Source of the DNA: Spirometra erinaceieuropaei
Taxonomy: Eukaryota > Platyhelminthes > Cestoda > Diphyllobothriidea > Diphyllobothriidae
Assembly (NCBI GenBank): GCA_902702965.1
Contig: CACRXP010000395.1
Location: forward strand, 245,042 to 309,041
Direction: 5' to 3'
Length of the DNA stretch: 64,000 bases
Shown: positions 10,341-22,965 of the stretch, piece by piece
Layout of the letters: every line of letters begins with the position of its first letter
Position numbering within the stretch: the stretch's first letter is position 1
The notes under the pieces: generated by a model
What the model was told of the DNA's origin: nothing
The model's input: the letters and a program-made list of their open reading frames with translations, nothing else
Database searches by the model: none
Position numbers and translations under genes: made by a program

Positions 10341-11529
10341 TTAAAGACGAAATACCGCTTTTTTAGACCCAAGATTTTAAGATCGTAATTTTCGGTAGAG
10401 GTATATTTGAAACTTTTTTGTGCATTCCGCTCAGGAGGTGTTAGTTGAATCAGTCAAAAAAATCAGCTGGTCATTTAACAAATTTTCACAGGTGTAATTC
10501 AGACAGATAGTCATAAAAGTACCCAATTAGTGAATGCACGCCTTTTTCGTGAGTTGCGTCATCCTCTGTGTATCGCAGTGCTAATGAGAGAAAATGTGCG
10601 TGCACCGTGTATCATTACAGACGTATACTCGGATGTTATCAGCTATTCGTCTTTCCCGGGTAAAAAGCGACGTTAAGCCAGACATGCCACAAGAGAGGGA
10701 GGAATCATGATCTTGTTTTAAGTTTGGAGCCCAGGCTGGTCGAACACATACCTGTCAACACCCTGCTACATCGCGTTACTGCGGCAAAGCCCAAACACCC
10801 CAATGACCACAGAACTAGATTCTAATTTCTCCCCTTTGTTTGGCGTGTACAGACGTCCCTTCCTCTTTCTTTCATCACTTTCCTTCACGGCTTTTGCAGC
10901 TCTCATAAAAGCACTTTTTCCTGCCTTATGTGTCCGGCTGGCATGTCGCCTGCCGACGACCAAGTCGAGATTTGTGGGTCATCACACGCAGTCTGGCTAT
11001 TACTGTAATATGTCAAATGAGGAGTGTTATCGGGACTAGGCGTGGTAGATTTGGTGTTTTTTACATTACTTTGTATACCGTTGTGTATTAACCTAACCGT
11101 GGAACTGATTACCGGCGCTGACATATAACTCCTGTACGTCTAATACTTGCAACGTACGGATATCCGAAATACGCTTAGTCCGCATTTTACGGGCATTAAC
11201 TGATTGACCTGAAGACAAATTTTCGAAAACCTATGTGCATCTCTTCAAAGGTGTACAATCTTAATTGCAGTTTATCCTTGATAGGGGCTTTTTAGAATTC
11301 AGTAAGGCAAAATTCAGAAGCGTACTCTGTGCGACCGCTCTGGATGTTTCGAAGGTCGCCAAGTCCTCGGGCATTGCGTGTTTATTTAGGGGGCGTCTGC
11401 CAGGGATAACGCTGACCACTAACAGTAAATGATCGGGTTTCCATGAGAAGAAGGAGCCCATCCCATAATATCTTAGTGCCAGTACCCACTTCCATAACAG
11501 TCGAAAACTTCTAGGTGTCACTGTTCATA
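10341..11529. other. no recognisable gene
   Basis: Opposing overlapping frames near 10766-11040 are open on both strands, but neither has a recognisable motif or good splice signals on both sides. The rest is AT-rich. Confidence 0.4.
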
Positions 11530-12330
11530 CCCTCTCACTTGCGTGTACCGATTCACCCCGTGGTCAGAGGTCACTCCTCTTTGAGATGTCGAGGCTACAG
11601 CGGCGGTCAGGACATTTCGCAGTATTTGGCCGTTCGTCTTCAATCTCCCTTGTGTCATCACGGCTGACTGTGGTGCGCAGCCCGAATGTCACCTCTTCGG
11701 GCCCCTCTCCTTTTTAGCCGTACGGGGATCCTGACAACAGCCTACCGGCAGGCCGTCAACGGAATGGTCAGACGATTTCGTCGCCAAATTAGGACCTACT
11801 TACACGTGGCAGAGGACCCGGAAAACCGGACCGATCACACTCCCCTGATCGTATTGGGCATCAGCTCAGCACTGAAGTCGAGCCTTCACTGCCCTGACGT
11901 TGAGCTAGTGTCCGACGCCACTGTCTGACTCCCCGGTGATACGTTCTCCCCAACCCCTCGAGGTGCGAGCGGGGATCAAAATAATATCTGACACCGTCTC
12001 CGCAAGTAAATGCGGACACGCTCCTAGGTCCCACCAAGGCGAAATGTCTTCGAGTCTTATCCAGAAAGCAGTTGGCGATATGCGCTCGTGTCTTTCCCCA
12101 CATGTCTATCAGCTATTAGAGCTACCATACGACAGCCTCTTTCAGTTTCCCTTTCAAGGGACAAAAATGTTCCGAATCCAACAAGGGACTCGCGTAGAGT
12201 CCGTGAGTGTGGACCGTCTCAAGGCTGCTGTCCCGGACATTGCTCCGGATGCACCTTATGGCCCCTATCCCCTGATCTTCCAACTTCCCGCTCCTTCGTG
12301 TCCGCTGCTCTCAACTACGACCTTATCCTC
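11530..12330 (+). pseudogene. Ty3/Gypsy integrase and C-terminal Pol relic
   Basis: Fragments in order: LTCVYRFTPWSEVTPL (from about 11537, then TGA at 11582), SIWPFVFNLPCVITADCGAQ with the second catalytic Asp, then in a shifted frame TTAYRQAVNGMVRRFRRQI (about 11731-11790), TDHTPLIVLGISSALKS, and later MFRIQQGTRVESVSVDRLKA (about 12168-12227). This is the integrase core and Pol tail of a Gypsy element. The catalytic Glu expected in the NGMVERF block is Arg here (codon 11769-11771), and there are at least two frameshifts and one stop, so it is dead. It is cut at the right by an alpha repeat in the opposite orientation. Confidence 0.8.
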
Positions 12331-12560
12331 CTCCACCGAATCTCCCATGGCGGTTCTACCGTGGCGAACGACGACATCCACATATGACCCAGGGCGTGGG
12401 TGCATCGCCCGTGAATTGGTTTATAATGAGGCAAGCATGCAGCATATACCGCACTCTCCACTCTCGCCTGCCAGGCCCCGGTAACAGGACGGTGTAAAGA
12501 AGACCGGAGGTGGGCTCGGGTGCAGTGTCTTACAGGACTGACCTTCTCTTCTACGCGTAC
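12305..12560 (-). repeat. dispersed repeat alpha, copy 2
   Basis: On the minus strand it shows CTTCTTTACACCG, GGAGAGTGCGGTATATGC, ATTATAAACCAATTCACGGG, GCACCCACGCCCTGG and GTGGATGTCGTCG in the family order. It directly follows the Gypsy relic. Confidence 0.7.
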
Positions 12561-14846
12561 CACACACGGTCTCGTTCCCGCAGAGTGTGCTGGGCTTTCG
12601 AAGAGGGCATCTCAAGTCTTACGCGCGTGGGATAACGGTGTAAGCTCAAACAATCCCATCTGCCTCCTCCGTCCACATAACACACAGTGGACGCCATGTC
12701 TCCTTCCCCGACCGCTTGGTAACTCATACTTTTCAAAAATGAACGACTCTTGCGGTGTCTCTTCACGCCGCCTTCGCTTTGGGTTGAAATGAGGTGTGGC
12801 GGCCCACTCGACGTGACGACGACAGCAACCGAAGTCCGCCTGCCAGTTGAGTGTTTGCACCGCGCGTGAGTTGGCCTCGGCGTGACGACAGTCTGACGCC
12901 AATCGACACTGTGCCCTTTGCTGACTGGATGCGGGCGGACATAGCTCAGGCGCACCCACGCATTTCTTTCGACTGGTTCGGTATAACAATTTTCGCTGCT
13001 ACCTTCTGAACCGCATGTACTCTACCTGCTTCAGTAAAGGTTTTATGTGAATTTTTACTTGGGGAATTCCTTCATCGTCGACAATCGCACCTCTAATAAT
13101 ACCTGTGTATGCACGTGATATTCCTGGCGCATCACCGAAGGTTTAAAGCAGTGTATTTTGCTACTAGTCATTGGAAGTTTGGGAATTCTGTGCACGTCTC
13201 GCGTTCTAAGGCCTACCAATCACGCTTCTCATCGCGGATGTCTTGTAGACCACCGATTCCATCGTTGACGAGTCATTTTTTCCCGTTCGATAGTAGGCGA
13301 CGCCATCCCGTCATTGTTTTCTTCGGGTACAATTGACGGGCCAGAACGTTGCGCACTGTTCGCGTTACCGATTACCAGGTAGTGGCACAGCGTTACGGAG
13401 GCCACAGGCGTGTCGATTTGACGGTATCCTGGACGACCGTTGGACTGGTGTCCACCGCGCAGCTGTCTAATATCTGACAATCACTAGTCCCCGATGATCA
13501 CAAAAACGAAGGTTAGATCTTAACGTCCCTCACCCCAAAACAGACAATGACTTAGACTCAGACGCAGTTAAGGTCTCAGGCTGATTCGGCGACCGCCAAG
13601 CAAAGCAGCTGCAAACGAAACGACAGTCATTCATTGCTCAGTCAAGCGGCGCACTGACCCGTCTGTTACCTAGGCTTGCCGGCGCCACTGCTTAACAAAA
13701 GTCCAAGATCACGGCTAGGCCATGACCGCCGTCTAGATCACATGCGACTGCCAATGACTATCAAGGTGGCGGGCGCGAGACCCGTGGATCTATACACAGA
13801 GCTCATCTGCTTCTGAAGATAACTAACGGATTCGCTACTTCAAACGTTAAACCAAAAATACACCTCTCTCAACAAAAGCCTCGTGCAAGATGCAAGAAGT
13901 CGTCCTGATCACTTTTACCCGTTCCGGGAACTAGATCGGTCTTCATGCTCCTACATTTGGTTTGAAAATGGTCAAAGGTAGTTCTCAACTTACTATGCAA
14001 TACCCAGCACAGGAATCCTAAATTTTTTCGACATTCCTCAACCTGCCTTCTGTTTCCTCGTTCTCGATCTCTGGTCCCGTCTATCCAATGTGGCCGCCTG
14101 ACCTAGCGCTGTATGAGCTTACCTGCGTAGAAGACATGGCAAGCTCTGAAAAACGTTTTAATGGCATGGCGTGAGAGTATCAGTGCCCAAGCATGTGTGT
14201 TACCATTCAAGGGGGTCGAGCCACAGAACCAAGAAAATAGATGGAAATCAAAAAGTGGTAGGAAGCCTAGGAAAATGGTAAAAAATGCATCCGAGAATTA
14301 TGTGTATCGCTCAAAATGACACAACAGTGTTTTCTAACTAGTCAAATTTTCGGTAGAATAGACTACTAATGCTACGACGCAGTCATGGGAATAGGCTCGC
14401 CGACCGTCACTGGTAGTGTGTGTTGACACTGTGGTGAGTAACCTGAGGAGAAAGAGGACGGGGTTGGGTCTTGAACTGTTCTAGTAAGATACAACGAGCC
14501 AACCGAGACAGAATCCCTTAGTATGCGTGACGACCTCTTCCTTCCCATGCATCAAGCGCAGGATAGTCATGTAGTTCCGTGCATACACCGGGGATAGACC
14601 ATCATACGATAACTCTACCTGCATGCGTACTCGCTCACCACAGGAAGGTAGGAAAGTGGGCCGCCGGGCCAGACTTAACATCAGGATTGGTTGGTTGGTG
14701 CAGTGACTGAGCAGACACGCGCGTGCATAAACCGCTGGTAGTGGTTGTGCACAGAGTTCTGGGGATCATCCTAGGGTCTGCGAGAGGTTTGCAGAAGCAT
14801 TTCTACGGTTCGCGGATAGTCGTACTGAATAGCATTTCTGCGACAG

Positions 14847-14850
<4 letters not shown>
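12561..14850. other. no recognisable gene
   Basis: A 134-codon minus-strand frame (12551-12955) and an overlapping 125-codon frame lie next to the alpha repeat. Both are Arg/Ser/His-rich without motifs and look like repeat-derived open frames. 13500-14470 is plain AT-rich sequence. Confidence 0.4.

Positions 14851-14896
<46 letters not shown>
14851..14896 (+). repeat. (GA)n microsatellite
   Basis: About 20 AG/GA units with no interruption. Confidence 0.9.
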
Positions 14897-14900
<4 letters not shown>

Positions 14901-15129
14901 TTAGCTAGGCGAACGAGTGGAAAGTGGTCCGTCCAGTTCACCCTGGGGGACTCCCGGCTAGTGATGGAGCCATACAACAATGCTGTCATTAACCGTAGGT
15001 GTCCTCGTAGATGGACGTATCGAGTTCATGGGCGATCGGACTAGGGCTGATCCTAATCTTCACCGCGCGTGTTGGATGGATTGCCGCCCATTCCGCATCG
15101 AGAGATCTGGGATGAATTGATGTCTGCCT

Positions 15130-15421
15130 NNNNNNNNNNNNNNNNNNNNNNNNNNNNNNNNNNNNNNNNNNNNNNNNNNNNNNNNNNNNNNNNNNNNNNN
15201 NNNNNNNNNNNNNNNNNNNNNNNNNNNNNNNNNNNNNNNNNNNNNNNNNNNNNNNNNNNNNNNNNNNNNNNNNNNNNNNNNNNNNNNNNNNNNNNNNNNN
15301 NNNNNNNNNNNNNNNNNNNNNNNNNNNNNNNNNNNNNNNNNNNNNNNNNNNNNNNNNNNNNNNNNNNNNNNNNNNNNNNNNNNNNNNNNNNNNNNNNNNN
15401 NNNNNNNNNNNNNNNNNNNNN
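15130..15421. other. assembly gap (292 N)
   Basis: Run of N. The first bases after it (GAGAGTGAGGCAGCTACAGC, then GCAAGTC) match the end of an alpha repeat, so the gap probably lies in or next to one. Confidence 0.95.
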
Positions 15422-15465
15422 GGAGAAGAAGAGAGTGAGGCAGCTACAGCGCAAGTCGGACCACA

Positions 15466-15795
15466 CCGATGACCGGCGGTCTCAATTACTTGATCAGTAA
15501 GAAGAAAGACAGCACCTACGACCTAACTATTGAGGCCCTAGGCGCCGAGGTGGAAAAGAGGAATCTCAAGACACAATCCGAATAAAGAACGGGGTCATCA
15601 CAACGAGGCCTTTACTCGCCTCACCCTTCGGATCCCTGCTCCAGTCCATCCTTGGGGAAGCAAGGGAGAGACGTGAAGGAGCTGCGATAGATGGGTTCGA
15701 GTATGTATCTGAAACACTAAATGAATACATATCTCTCCTTTCAGTGACAGTGGATATTGTCAGTACTGTCAAGAGTCTTGAACTTTCTTTCAAGT
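15466..15795 (+). CDS. candidate host exon P3 with an apparent 1-nt frameshift
   Basis: From an ATG at 15468 a coding-like frame runs about 39 codons (NYLISKKKDSTYDLTIEALG) to TAA at 15583. Around 15575 coding character moves to the next frame, which is open from 15534 and continues as ITTRPLLASPFGSLLQSILG, EARERREGAAIDGFEYVSET and STVKSLELSF to a strong donor GTAAGTTA at 15796. About 62 percent of codons in the second frame start with a purine. A single-base error or indel near 15575 would make one exon. I see no strong acceptor; the left side may begin in the gap. Product unknown. Confidence 0.45.
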
Positions 15796-18290
15796 AAGTT
15801 AAATTGGAAGCGAAATTAATTAATTTGACAAACCACTATCGAATATGCGGACTCCTCCGGACAATTCGCGGTTAAATGTAATCCGGCATCCTTAAGATGA
15901 CGGAAATCAGGAAAAATGTAAAGCAAACTTCCATAGCAGAGCGAATTCAAACTTCAGCCATGGTACCCTCAAAACATTTAAGAAGTCAAGTTCGGCAAAC
16001 ATACGCTCGTGACTATTCATCATCAAGCCTGTTCAGTAATATAAGGGATTTTAGAGTAGCACAATTTAAAGAACCAATAAGCAGTAAGTACGCGGGGAGA
16101 GTCGAGGACGTTCCAAGGCTAGGGGTTATAGTGGCAACTGTAGGGTAAAGGACCCCACGTCTGTTTATGTTTTAACTAGCGCGTTCATTTGCGTTGCCAT
16201 ACGAAAACGTACGATAAGACTTCCGGCGGAAATCCAAACAGTTTCTATGTTTTCTTGCATTTCGTCAGCCTACTGTCTAGCATACGGTCCCACCCGTAAA
16301 ACCCCCATTAACGCCATTCCCGTATGACACGATCCACAGTCCGCCGACAGTTAAGTGGAACCCTTAACCCTACCGTTGAAGTTATAGTCTAATTCTGCTG
16401 GGGGTTTGGGGAATGGTAGGGAAAGGGAGAAGGAGCCCGCCAACCAGCTATGTCTCTGGTTCCTCGCTGTAACGTGACAGGAGGTGTGAACACATATGCT
16501 GGGTTCCTCTCCGGACAAGAGGGCCTTAAGACCGGTATGAACGCTGTATGAGAGCACAAGGTTGGGCTGGCAAAGCGTATGGCTGCTTAAATTTTTGCTA
16601 TCTACCCTTCCTTTTATAACTGTACAGAGCTAGTGGTGAATAATCGAAGGCGTACGTTTGCCAAACTGGACTTCTCAGATTCAAGAATGGCTCAATAATC
16701 ACAAGTGCTGATTTCGTCCTGACGACAATCAAACGAGGGTGGTAAAAAATCAGGGTAAATGCTCATAGTCATGTCAAAAAGGCGAAACGCGTAGCTTCAA
16801 GCACATGACCACTGAAGGACGCGAGTCGTCTCTCGCAACCGGCTTGCGCCAAATGCGAACTCAATCTCCTGTCGAAAACTGCATGGTTTTCGTACCTTTT
16901 CTTCAAATTGACTTTTGATGCATCTCAGTACCTATTCGATGCCTCGACCATCTTTGTCCGACAAACATAAACAGACATTATCAAAGTAGACGTCTCTGTA
17001 ACCAGCACTGCCGTACAGACTTGTTTTTAGATTTGGAGCAAAAGAACTTAGCTCGCGAATCCTGATTAGTATTTTCAGTCCCAAAGGCAATTTTGACAGG
17101 GGAGGGAGCGTCTTTAATGAGTTACAACTGGCCAAACGCATGTCTATGTGCGTGTTCTATATTGTAGGGATAACGTGACACACTGGGGATAAGTGCTGGC
17201 TTAGAACGAGCTAAACAAGCTTGTTAGACATTTCATCATTCTTATCCAAGCAAGCGGAGGGGAATGTTAAAGAGTACGAAATATATATATATATGCTTAA
17301 AACAAGGAGTTTACTACATCGCAAAATTATAATTGATACAAGGATAGATGAGAGTAAAAGCAAAGGAGATAATCCATCTGGATGGGGAGATGACGCCAAC
17401 ATACCTGCTATACAACCAGTGCGGAATGCAGCAATGAGGTAAACTGCAGCGTAGGACCGTGGAGGCTGCCGGCATAGAGCGTGAACGGAGAGAGCGTTGC
17501 GACGAGTTGCTGGGAAGGAGTTGACGGTTATGTGGGGGCAGGGCACCAGGCATTTTCACCGACACGCGGTTTCACCGTCTCCACCCTTAATCCTCGTCAA
17601 AGTGCTCACTTCACTCAAACAACCCAATCAAATTCGTGGGGCGTTACAATGTTACTACGCAACTTCGCCGTCAAAACACAGACCTCAGGCGAATTTATCG
17701 GTTAATTTGTTGAAGGGAATGAAGTCAGATAGCGTGGGATACAAATGCCCAAAGGAAGATGTATTAAGGAGGAATGGGAAAGAAGGGCTGTGGGGCGTAA
17801 ATTAGTGCGCATGTCTTTTCCGGATGACATGGAGGTCACCTTCACCAATTTATACTGCTTACAGGATCAACTGCAGTCATTTCAGTTTTGCCTTAAATTT
17901 CCAATCTAGAACCCTCATGGGCGGTGGCACTGTGACTAACAACAAACCATCCGAGGGTGTTGCAGCACGGACAAGGTAGACAGTAAACGCCATTAGTAGC
18001 TTGTTTGCCGCCATCGGCCAATCACATTCGCACCTCAAAATGGGAATACTTGACGCTTTAACCTACATCCCCTTAATCATTTAGTTTGAAGCTCTATTAG
18101 ATAAGTCGCTGCTCAAACTCTTTGAGCTGCCATTGGCAGCAGTTCACTTCAATGGGGGTAGCATAAGTGGATCTGGACAGCTTCTATGACGCTATCCCCT
18201 CGACCACCGCATCACGACGATGAGCGATACGACAAAGTTTTCTTGAGTGTATAGGCGTACCACATGCAGATAGTAGTTGCAGTGGATGTC
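15796..18290. other. no recognisable gene; part of a beta-like repeat on the minus strand
   Basis: About 16270-16335 read on the minus strand resembles the GGAATGGCGTTAATGGGGGT motif found in beta-type repeats. A 69-codon minus-strand frame (16932-17141) is coding-like but lacks a good acceptor. 17282-17295 is a short AT run. Nothing else stands out. Confidence 0.4.
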
Positions 18291-18295
18291 ATCTG

Positions 18296-19340
18296 TTGGC
18301 CATTAAGAATAACGATCTCGAGGCAGGAATTGAAAAGATGAAAACTCAGATAAGGTGTAGGTTAGAAGCAGTTGACTATACGAATGTACCTGTTGGACGG
18401 GTAACTAGAAGTAGGAAAAAAGGACCTCGCAGAATGGGCGTGTCAGCAACGACTCCTGTAGCTGCTACGGCAACTGCAGAACAAACAGTGAGAAAGCGAG
18501 ACGAGTATGGCCAGCGAGGAAACCAAAAAAACCCAAGGGAAAAAAGAAAGCCGGCCGTAAAAAGCTCAAGGAAGACGGACGGCCGCTCACGTGAGATTCC
18601 TCCGAAGAACCCTTAGCAGAGAGATCGATGGCCGTCCCGTCCATCAAGGATACAGTAGATCATACAGCTTTGACGAATCTCGGAAGAACTTTGAGTCTGA
18701 TGAGTCAGTGCCAACAGTGACATCGGGTAATTTATCGGAACTACTAACTATTATTCAGTCTTCTGTGTTAGGTGCTTCTTCCGGGTTTGTCAAAATAGGA
18801 GTCAATCGAATGAACCGCGAAAGGGCATCTGTTCCGCCATCACCAGCGCATATCGCGAGAGCGTTATATCACAAAGGGAATGATACCTCAGCATAACATT
18901 TAAATGGAGTCGACAGAGAACAATGTCTCATTATCCAGGTGCTCCCTGAATCAAGTGCAAGCATTCCCAAGGAGCTGGTCCCGAAAGATCTAACACTCTT
19001 CAAGGGTCTACTTAATAATATTTTGAAACCCGTTTATGTAACTGAAGTGATCGAAGCCTGCCATCTTGGAGAGCGAGCAGACGATCCGTCGGAATCAACA
19101 CGTCCCCGACCTCTTGAAGTTTTACCTGTCATCAGCGAGCAAGCCTGTCTTTTTCTTTGCGGGCGCTTTAGGATAAAAGGCTCCAACTCAGGCGTCTTTT
19201 TTCAACCGGACTACTCATCAGCAGAATGGCTGAAAGGTCGCCTACTACTTCTGAAAATGTGAAAGAGGCTCAACGACGGGGAGCACAATTTAATTTCATA
19301 CATCAACCAGGAAAGGCGGCGTCCGCCATTCTTCCTTTTG
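18296..19340 (+). pseudogene. ORF1-like protein of the LINE, fragmented
   Basis: Three successive frames: a Lys/Arg-rich N-terminal part (18296-18616, with GRVTRSRKKGPRRMGVS); 18591-18896 with SYSFDESRKNFESDESVPTV and MNRERASVPPSPAHIARALY; and 18939-19262 with VLPESSASIPKELVPKDLTL, VIEACHLGERADDPSES and GVFFQPDYSSAEWLKGRLL. The last block resembles the nucleic-acid-binding domain of ORF1 proteins of flatworm CR1/jockey-type LINEs. ORF1 proteins coat element RNA. Frames are offset by small indels. Confidence 0.6.
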
Positions 19341-19396
19341 ACGGGTCCGCTCTGGCTGGCCGCGCAGCCGACACAGTCGGCAAAGTTTCGAACCGC

Positions 19397-20230
19397 ATCA
19401 AGACTACTTCTCTCATGAATCGCAAAATCAAATTCATATACACTAATATGCAGAGCATGTTATCAAAACTCGGCAAGCTTAATATCCATCTCTCTGATCT
19501 ATCTCCGGATGTAATCTCACTGACAGAAGCCTGGTAGCTCCAAAACGTGGACGACAGTGAATCAACCATACCTAGCTTCCAGTTGTTTAGAAGAAACAGG
19601 GAAAGGCGTCAGGGAGGAGTACTCACGCATGCAAAGCATATACTAATTCTATCAGAAAAAAAGAGATAAATTTGAGTGCACTTCCGAGGCAATCAGACTG
19701 TCTATTAAAGTACCGGATTAATCTAGGTTTGACATACGGGCAGTCTAGCAACCGCCGAGAATGGAGCCAACGACCTATACTCGTCTGCTAGAGGAGCTCG
19801 GAAACCTTGCTAAACGACCAAGTCATGGATGGCTTTAACGCGCCTCACAGTGACTGTAACTCGGCCCAGGCAAATAGCACAGAACTGGCTTTTGATGGTC
19901 GCCTTCTGAACATGACGCTCAAGTTATTTCTCACTCAACAGGTCACGTTTCCGATTAGTGCGCGAACACCACCAAGCCAACTGTCTTGATCTTCTCCTTA
20001 CGAAATCACTGAACGGTATTGATGAGGTGTCGTGCCTACCCCCCACCCTCCCCTAAGTACAAGTGGCCACGTCGTACTACCATGGGAGTACTCGCTCTTT
20101 TCAATGCCTGAGAGACCAACAAGAACCATTTCGACCAAATGAAGGCTGAAATCGCACGCATCGGGTGGAACTCCGTATTTGCTGGAAACATGTTCGAGGA
20201 CTGGGAACAGCTCGGAGAAACACTGCACAG
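19397..20230 (+). pseudogene. APE endonuclease relic of the LINE
   Basis: Starts with KIKFIYTNMQSMLSKLGKLN and DVISLTEAW (19425-19537), the usual N-terminal endonuclease block. A stop follows at once. FQLFRRNRERRQGGV follows (about 19580-19620), then a degraded GDFNAPH-like block near 19835 and LPWEYSLFSMPE near 20075. Multiple stops. Comparison with 63301-63600 shows the same order and nearly the same wording, so both belong to one LINE clade. Confidence 0.7.
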
Positions 20231-20639
20231 GCTCATGCAAAGCACTGCACGCTTTCACTAAAGGGATTGACAAACAGACCTCGATGGCATATCTGGCCTT
20301 AACAGTTGAGGTGAATAAAAAGCGGAGGCTATGGAAGAAATCGCTTACTGACAGGAGCCTCACATCCATAAGTTCATGCAAAATTCAAAGAAACTGAGGG
20401 AAGGACTTTGTGCTCAGAACAAGACGAAAATTCGAACTGGATCTGCTAACCGTGCCGCGGAGAACCCGAGATAATTCTACGGTTACATTAGACAGAGCAC
20501 GTGAGACAGGTATCCAATACCCCTCTTAAGGGCTGCTGAAGCGAAACACCTCGCTGAAGGTAGGGCGAAAGCTAACCATATTTCGGAATTTTTCGGTCTG
20601 TTTTCACTAGAGAACTTCGAGGGAGCCAGTATAATTGAG

Positions 20640-21425
20640 ACCGCTCAGTTTACCGAAGCAACTATTCTAAAGGGGCTGCCGGAGCTAAAGGAACCAAAAT
20701 TGCCAGGTTACGACGAGGTACAGATAAAATCTCTAAAAGAACTCGCCGGTGAGTTGGCAAAACCACTTTCTATGCTTTTCCGTGCATTCTTCGGAGCCGG
20801 ATGTCTGTCAGTCCATCAGAAATTTGCATGGATTATGCCGCTGTATAAGGGCGGAAGTCATGTCTCCGCAAACAATTACAGACCAATCGGCCTCACCTTC
20901 ATTTACTGTCAAATGATGGAAAAAATAATTAAACGAAAATTACTGCAGTTCCTACGACAAAACCAGTTACTCTCCCATTTCCAGTATGGAAATCCTAGAA
21001 GCAGGTTCCGTGTGATAAGCTTGCTCTACTGCTTAAAACACAAGACTCGAGCAGTTTATAGAGGGAAGATGGTGCATACTGTCTATATCGACTTAAAGAC
21101 GGTCTCCGATAGTGTGCCTCACCATGGACTTCTGTAAAAACCCAGCCGAATGGAAGTAATGGTTAAGCTTCTGGTGTGGATGCGAAGGTTCCTAGTCGCC
21201 CGCTTTCAAGCTGTCTATGCCAATGACCAGCAGTCGGCTTAGGTTGCCGTTGAGAGTGGTATCCCTCTAGGTTCCGTTCTTGGCCCCACTCTGTTCACTA
21301 TACACGTCAGCGACTGAGCCAATGAAACAGACTGCAATGTCGCGATGTTTTTTGATTATATCAAGATCTGCAGTATCGTCCGAAACGAAGTTGACGAAAA
21401 GCGATTGCAGTACGCACCACAATGC
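20640..21425 (+). pseudogene. reverse transcriptase relic of the LINE, catalytic site damaged
   Basis: A single frame interrupted by three stops (about 21135, 21238 and 21316) carries ATILKGLPELKEPKLPGYDE, AWIMPLYKGGSHVSANNYRP, MVHTVYIDLKTVSDSVPHHG (motif A), SGIPLGSVLGPTLFTIHVSD and a motif C reading FFDYIK where FADD is expected. The second catalytic Asp is Tyr, so the enzyme would be inactive even without the stops. Confidence 0.8.
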
Positions 21426-21654
21426 CACCCGACCGCTGTCGTCTTGATGCTCTGTGCTCAAAATTTATTACTGTTAATATGCTAGTATGAATTTTAAGTA
21501 ACGTTTGTTTGTATAATTCATTAAAATATGAACCTAGGCGCACATCCCTACTCACATTCACCGTGACGCTTGCGTACCACTGATCATACTACCTGCCCTG
21601 TAGCACAGGTGAGCTTCAAGTAACTACTGCATTACGAGCCTACTTGTGTACATA

Positions 21655-21832
21655 CAGTAGGTGGACTAACTCATTTAATGTCATCCGAAATTCCGAAATG
21701 CGTTTTTCTTTCGAAAAGGCTAATTAAGTAGGGTTGTAGGGCAGCAAAATTCTATAGTAATTCAGTTACCTCAAGATGAAGGCTTTCGAAAGAACTTCTT
21801 TCCGGCTGCATGCAAAAACTGTACTCTGCGAT
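21655..21832 (+). repeat. long-TIR element family (gamma), solo left arm
   Basis: Starts TA then CAGTAGGTGGACTAACTCA and continues with AATTCCGAAATGCG, AATTAAGTAGGGTT and CCGGCTGCATGCAAAAACTG, closely matching the outer terminal-inverted-repeat arm of the element at 40823-41817. The rest of the element is missing. It abuts an unrelated inverted repeat at 21831. Confidence 0.75.
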
Positions 21833-22159
21833 GTGAGCGTGGGAGTAGATGATGGGGGACACCGAGATTGTGGAAAAGGCAGGCGTGCTCAGCATCTCTG
21901 TCATGCGAAAGCAGGTGCAGCTGCTATGCTGTTGAATGGCTGACGAGCAGCGGCGTTGTTGTGAGTACTGGCAATCAGAGCGGGAAGAGGTGACGGTATA
22001 TGGATACCGTGAAAACCCCTCTCAGGCAACTGCAAATCAACCAAGCGACCTAAGGATTGTCTCGCAGGAGATTGACAGGCATAGCGTACCGCCGAAAGAA
22101 CTTGCCCAGCCATCTTCGAGGGCAAGACGAGGCAACAGACACGCAAGACGTGAATGCTG

Positions 22160-22620
22160 AGGACAAAAGTCGCCAGTGTCTAAAGTCTTCCGGAGGCCGA
22201 CATTGACAGCTGACAGGTAGGGCATAGAGTATCTTAGAGGGGGGGGGCATCTTCAGATTCGGCGCACCACCACCAAAGACACCCCTCTCTCTTGTTCTCA
22301 ATGTAATATAATGCTCCAATGCCGGGTTCCCAGTTAAACATCTTCATATCTATCACACGGAAATGCCGCCAAGGCAGAAGCGAAATGCGTTCTCTGCTCA
22401 CACTGTTTCAAAGTATTCAGACACAGCGCGGGTCTATTTTGTGACACGGGTAAACAGGATGATGCACAGTAAATCATCATAGTTCAGGAATATTTGACAC
22501 TAAATGACTTTGTATATACTCCTTAGAGCAATCTTTTCGTCGAATCTTTACGCTTCAGGTGCACTGGACCAAATCAGAGGACATATTTACTCATGACACA
22601 CTTTTGTTGGGCTGAATTGA
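22160..22620. other. no recognisable feature
   Basis: Short frames only; a run of nine G near 22240. Confidence 0.4.
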
Positions 22621-22799
22621 ACCCGTGTTAGTCCTTAGTTGCTGCCGCGCATGCGTGTACTGGAACGCCTTAGACGCAGACAGCCGTCGTGCCAGACACC
22701 GTGTCCATTATCCTCACCTTTTAACCAACAAGCCCGGACTGTCGGCTGGAGCATGGAAGAGGGAGGAGAGGGATTGGGGTCAACAATCAAGCATTTTTC

Positions 22800-22965
22800 C
22801 TCATGTTAAATCAGGAAGTAAACGAAATCTGATATGCTTGAGTATATCGCGATATGCTAAAAGCCACGGCTAGAAAGTATACCGGCTGACAGGCTTGCCT
22901 GGCCTTCATCGAGCTTCAGCGACCCCTTCTTAGTATAACCTTCATGGCACATCTCCCCTTAGCAA
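22800..22965 (+). repeat. dispersed repeat alpha, copy 3 (5' half)
   Basis: Carries the block GCTAAAAGCCACGGCTAGAA, CCGGCTGACAGGCTTGCCTG and the TATAACCTTCATGGCAC landmark of copy 1, without the 3' half. Confidence 0.6.

Larger units (their letters stand above)
18296..21425 (+). mobile_element. decayed CR1/jockey-type LINE with ORF1, endonuclease and RT remnants
   Basis: About 3.1 kb of plus-strand remnants in the right order: an ORF1-like basic protein, an APE endonuclease, then RT. Several stops and frameshifts divide it, and coding ends abruptly at about 21425 before the RT C-terminus, so the copy is also 3'-truncated. A related but independent copy begins at 63118. Confidence 0.8.

Noticed and set aside
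12551..12989. Two overlapping 125-134-codon minus-strand open frames as a real gene
   Set aside because: No motifs, both frames open at once, adjacent to a repeat, GC-rich; more likely chance openness.
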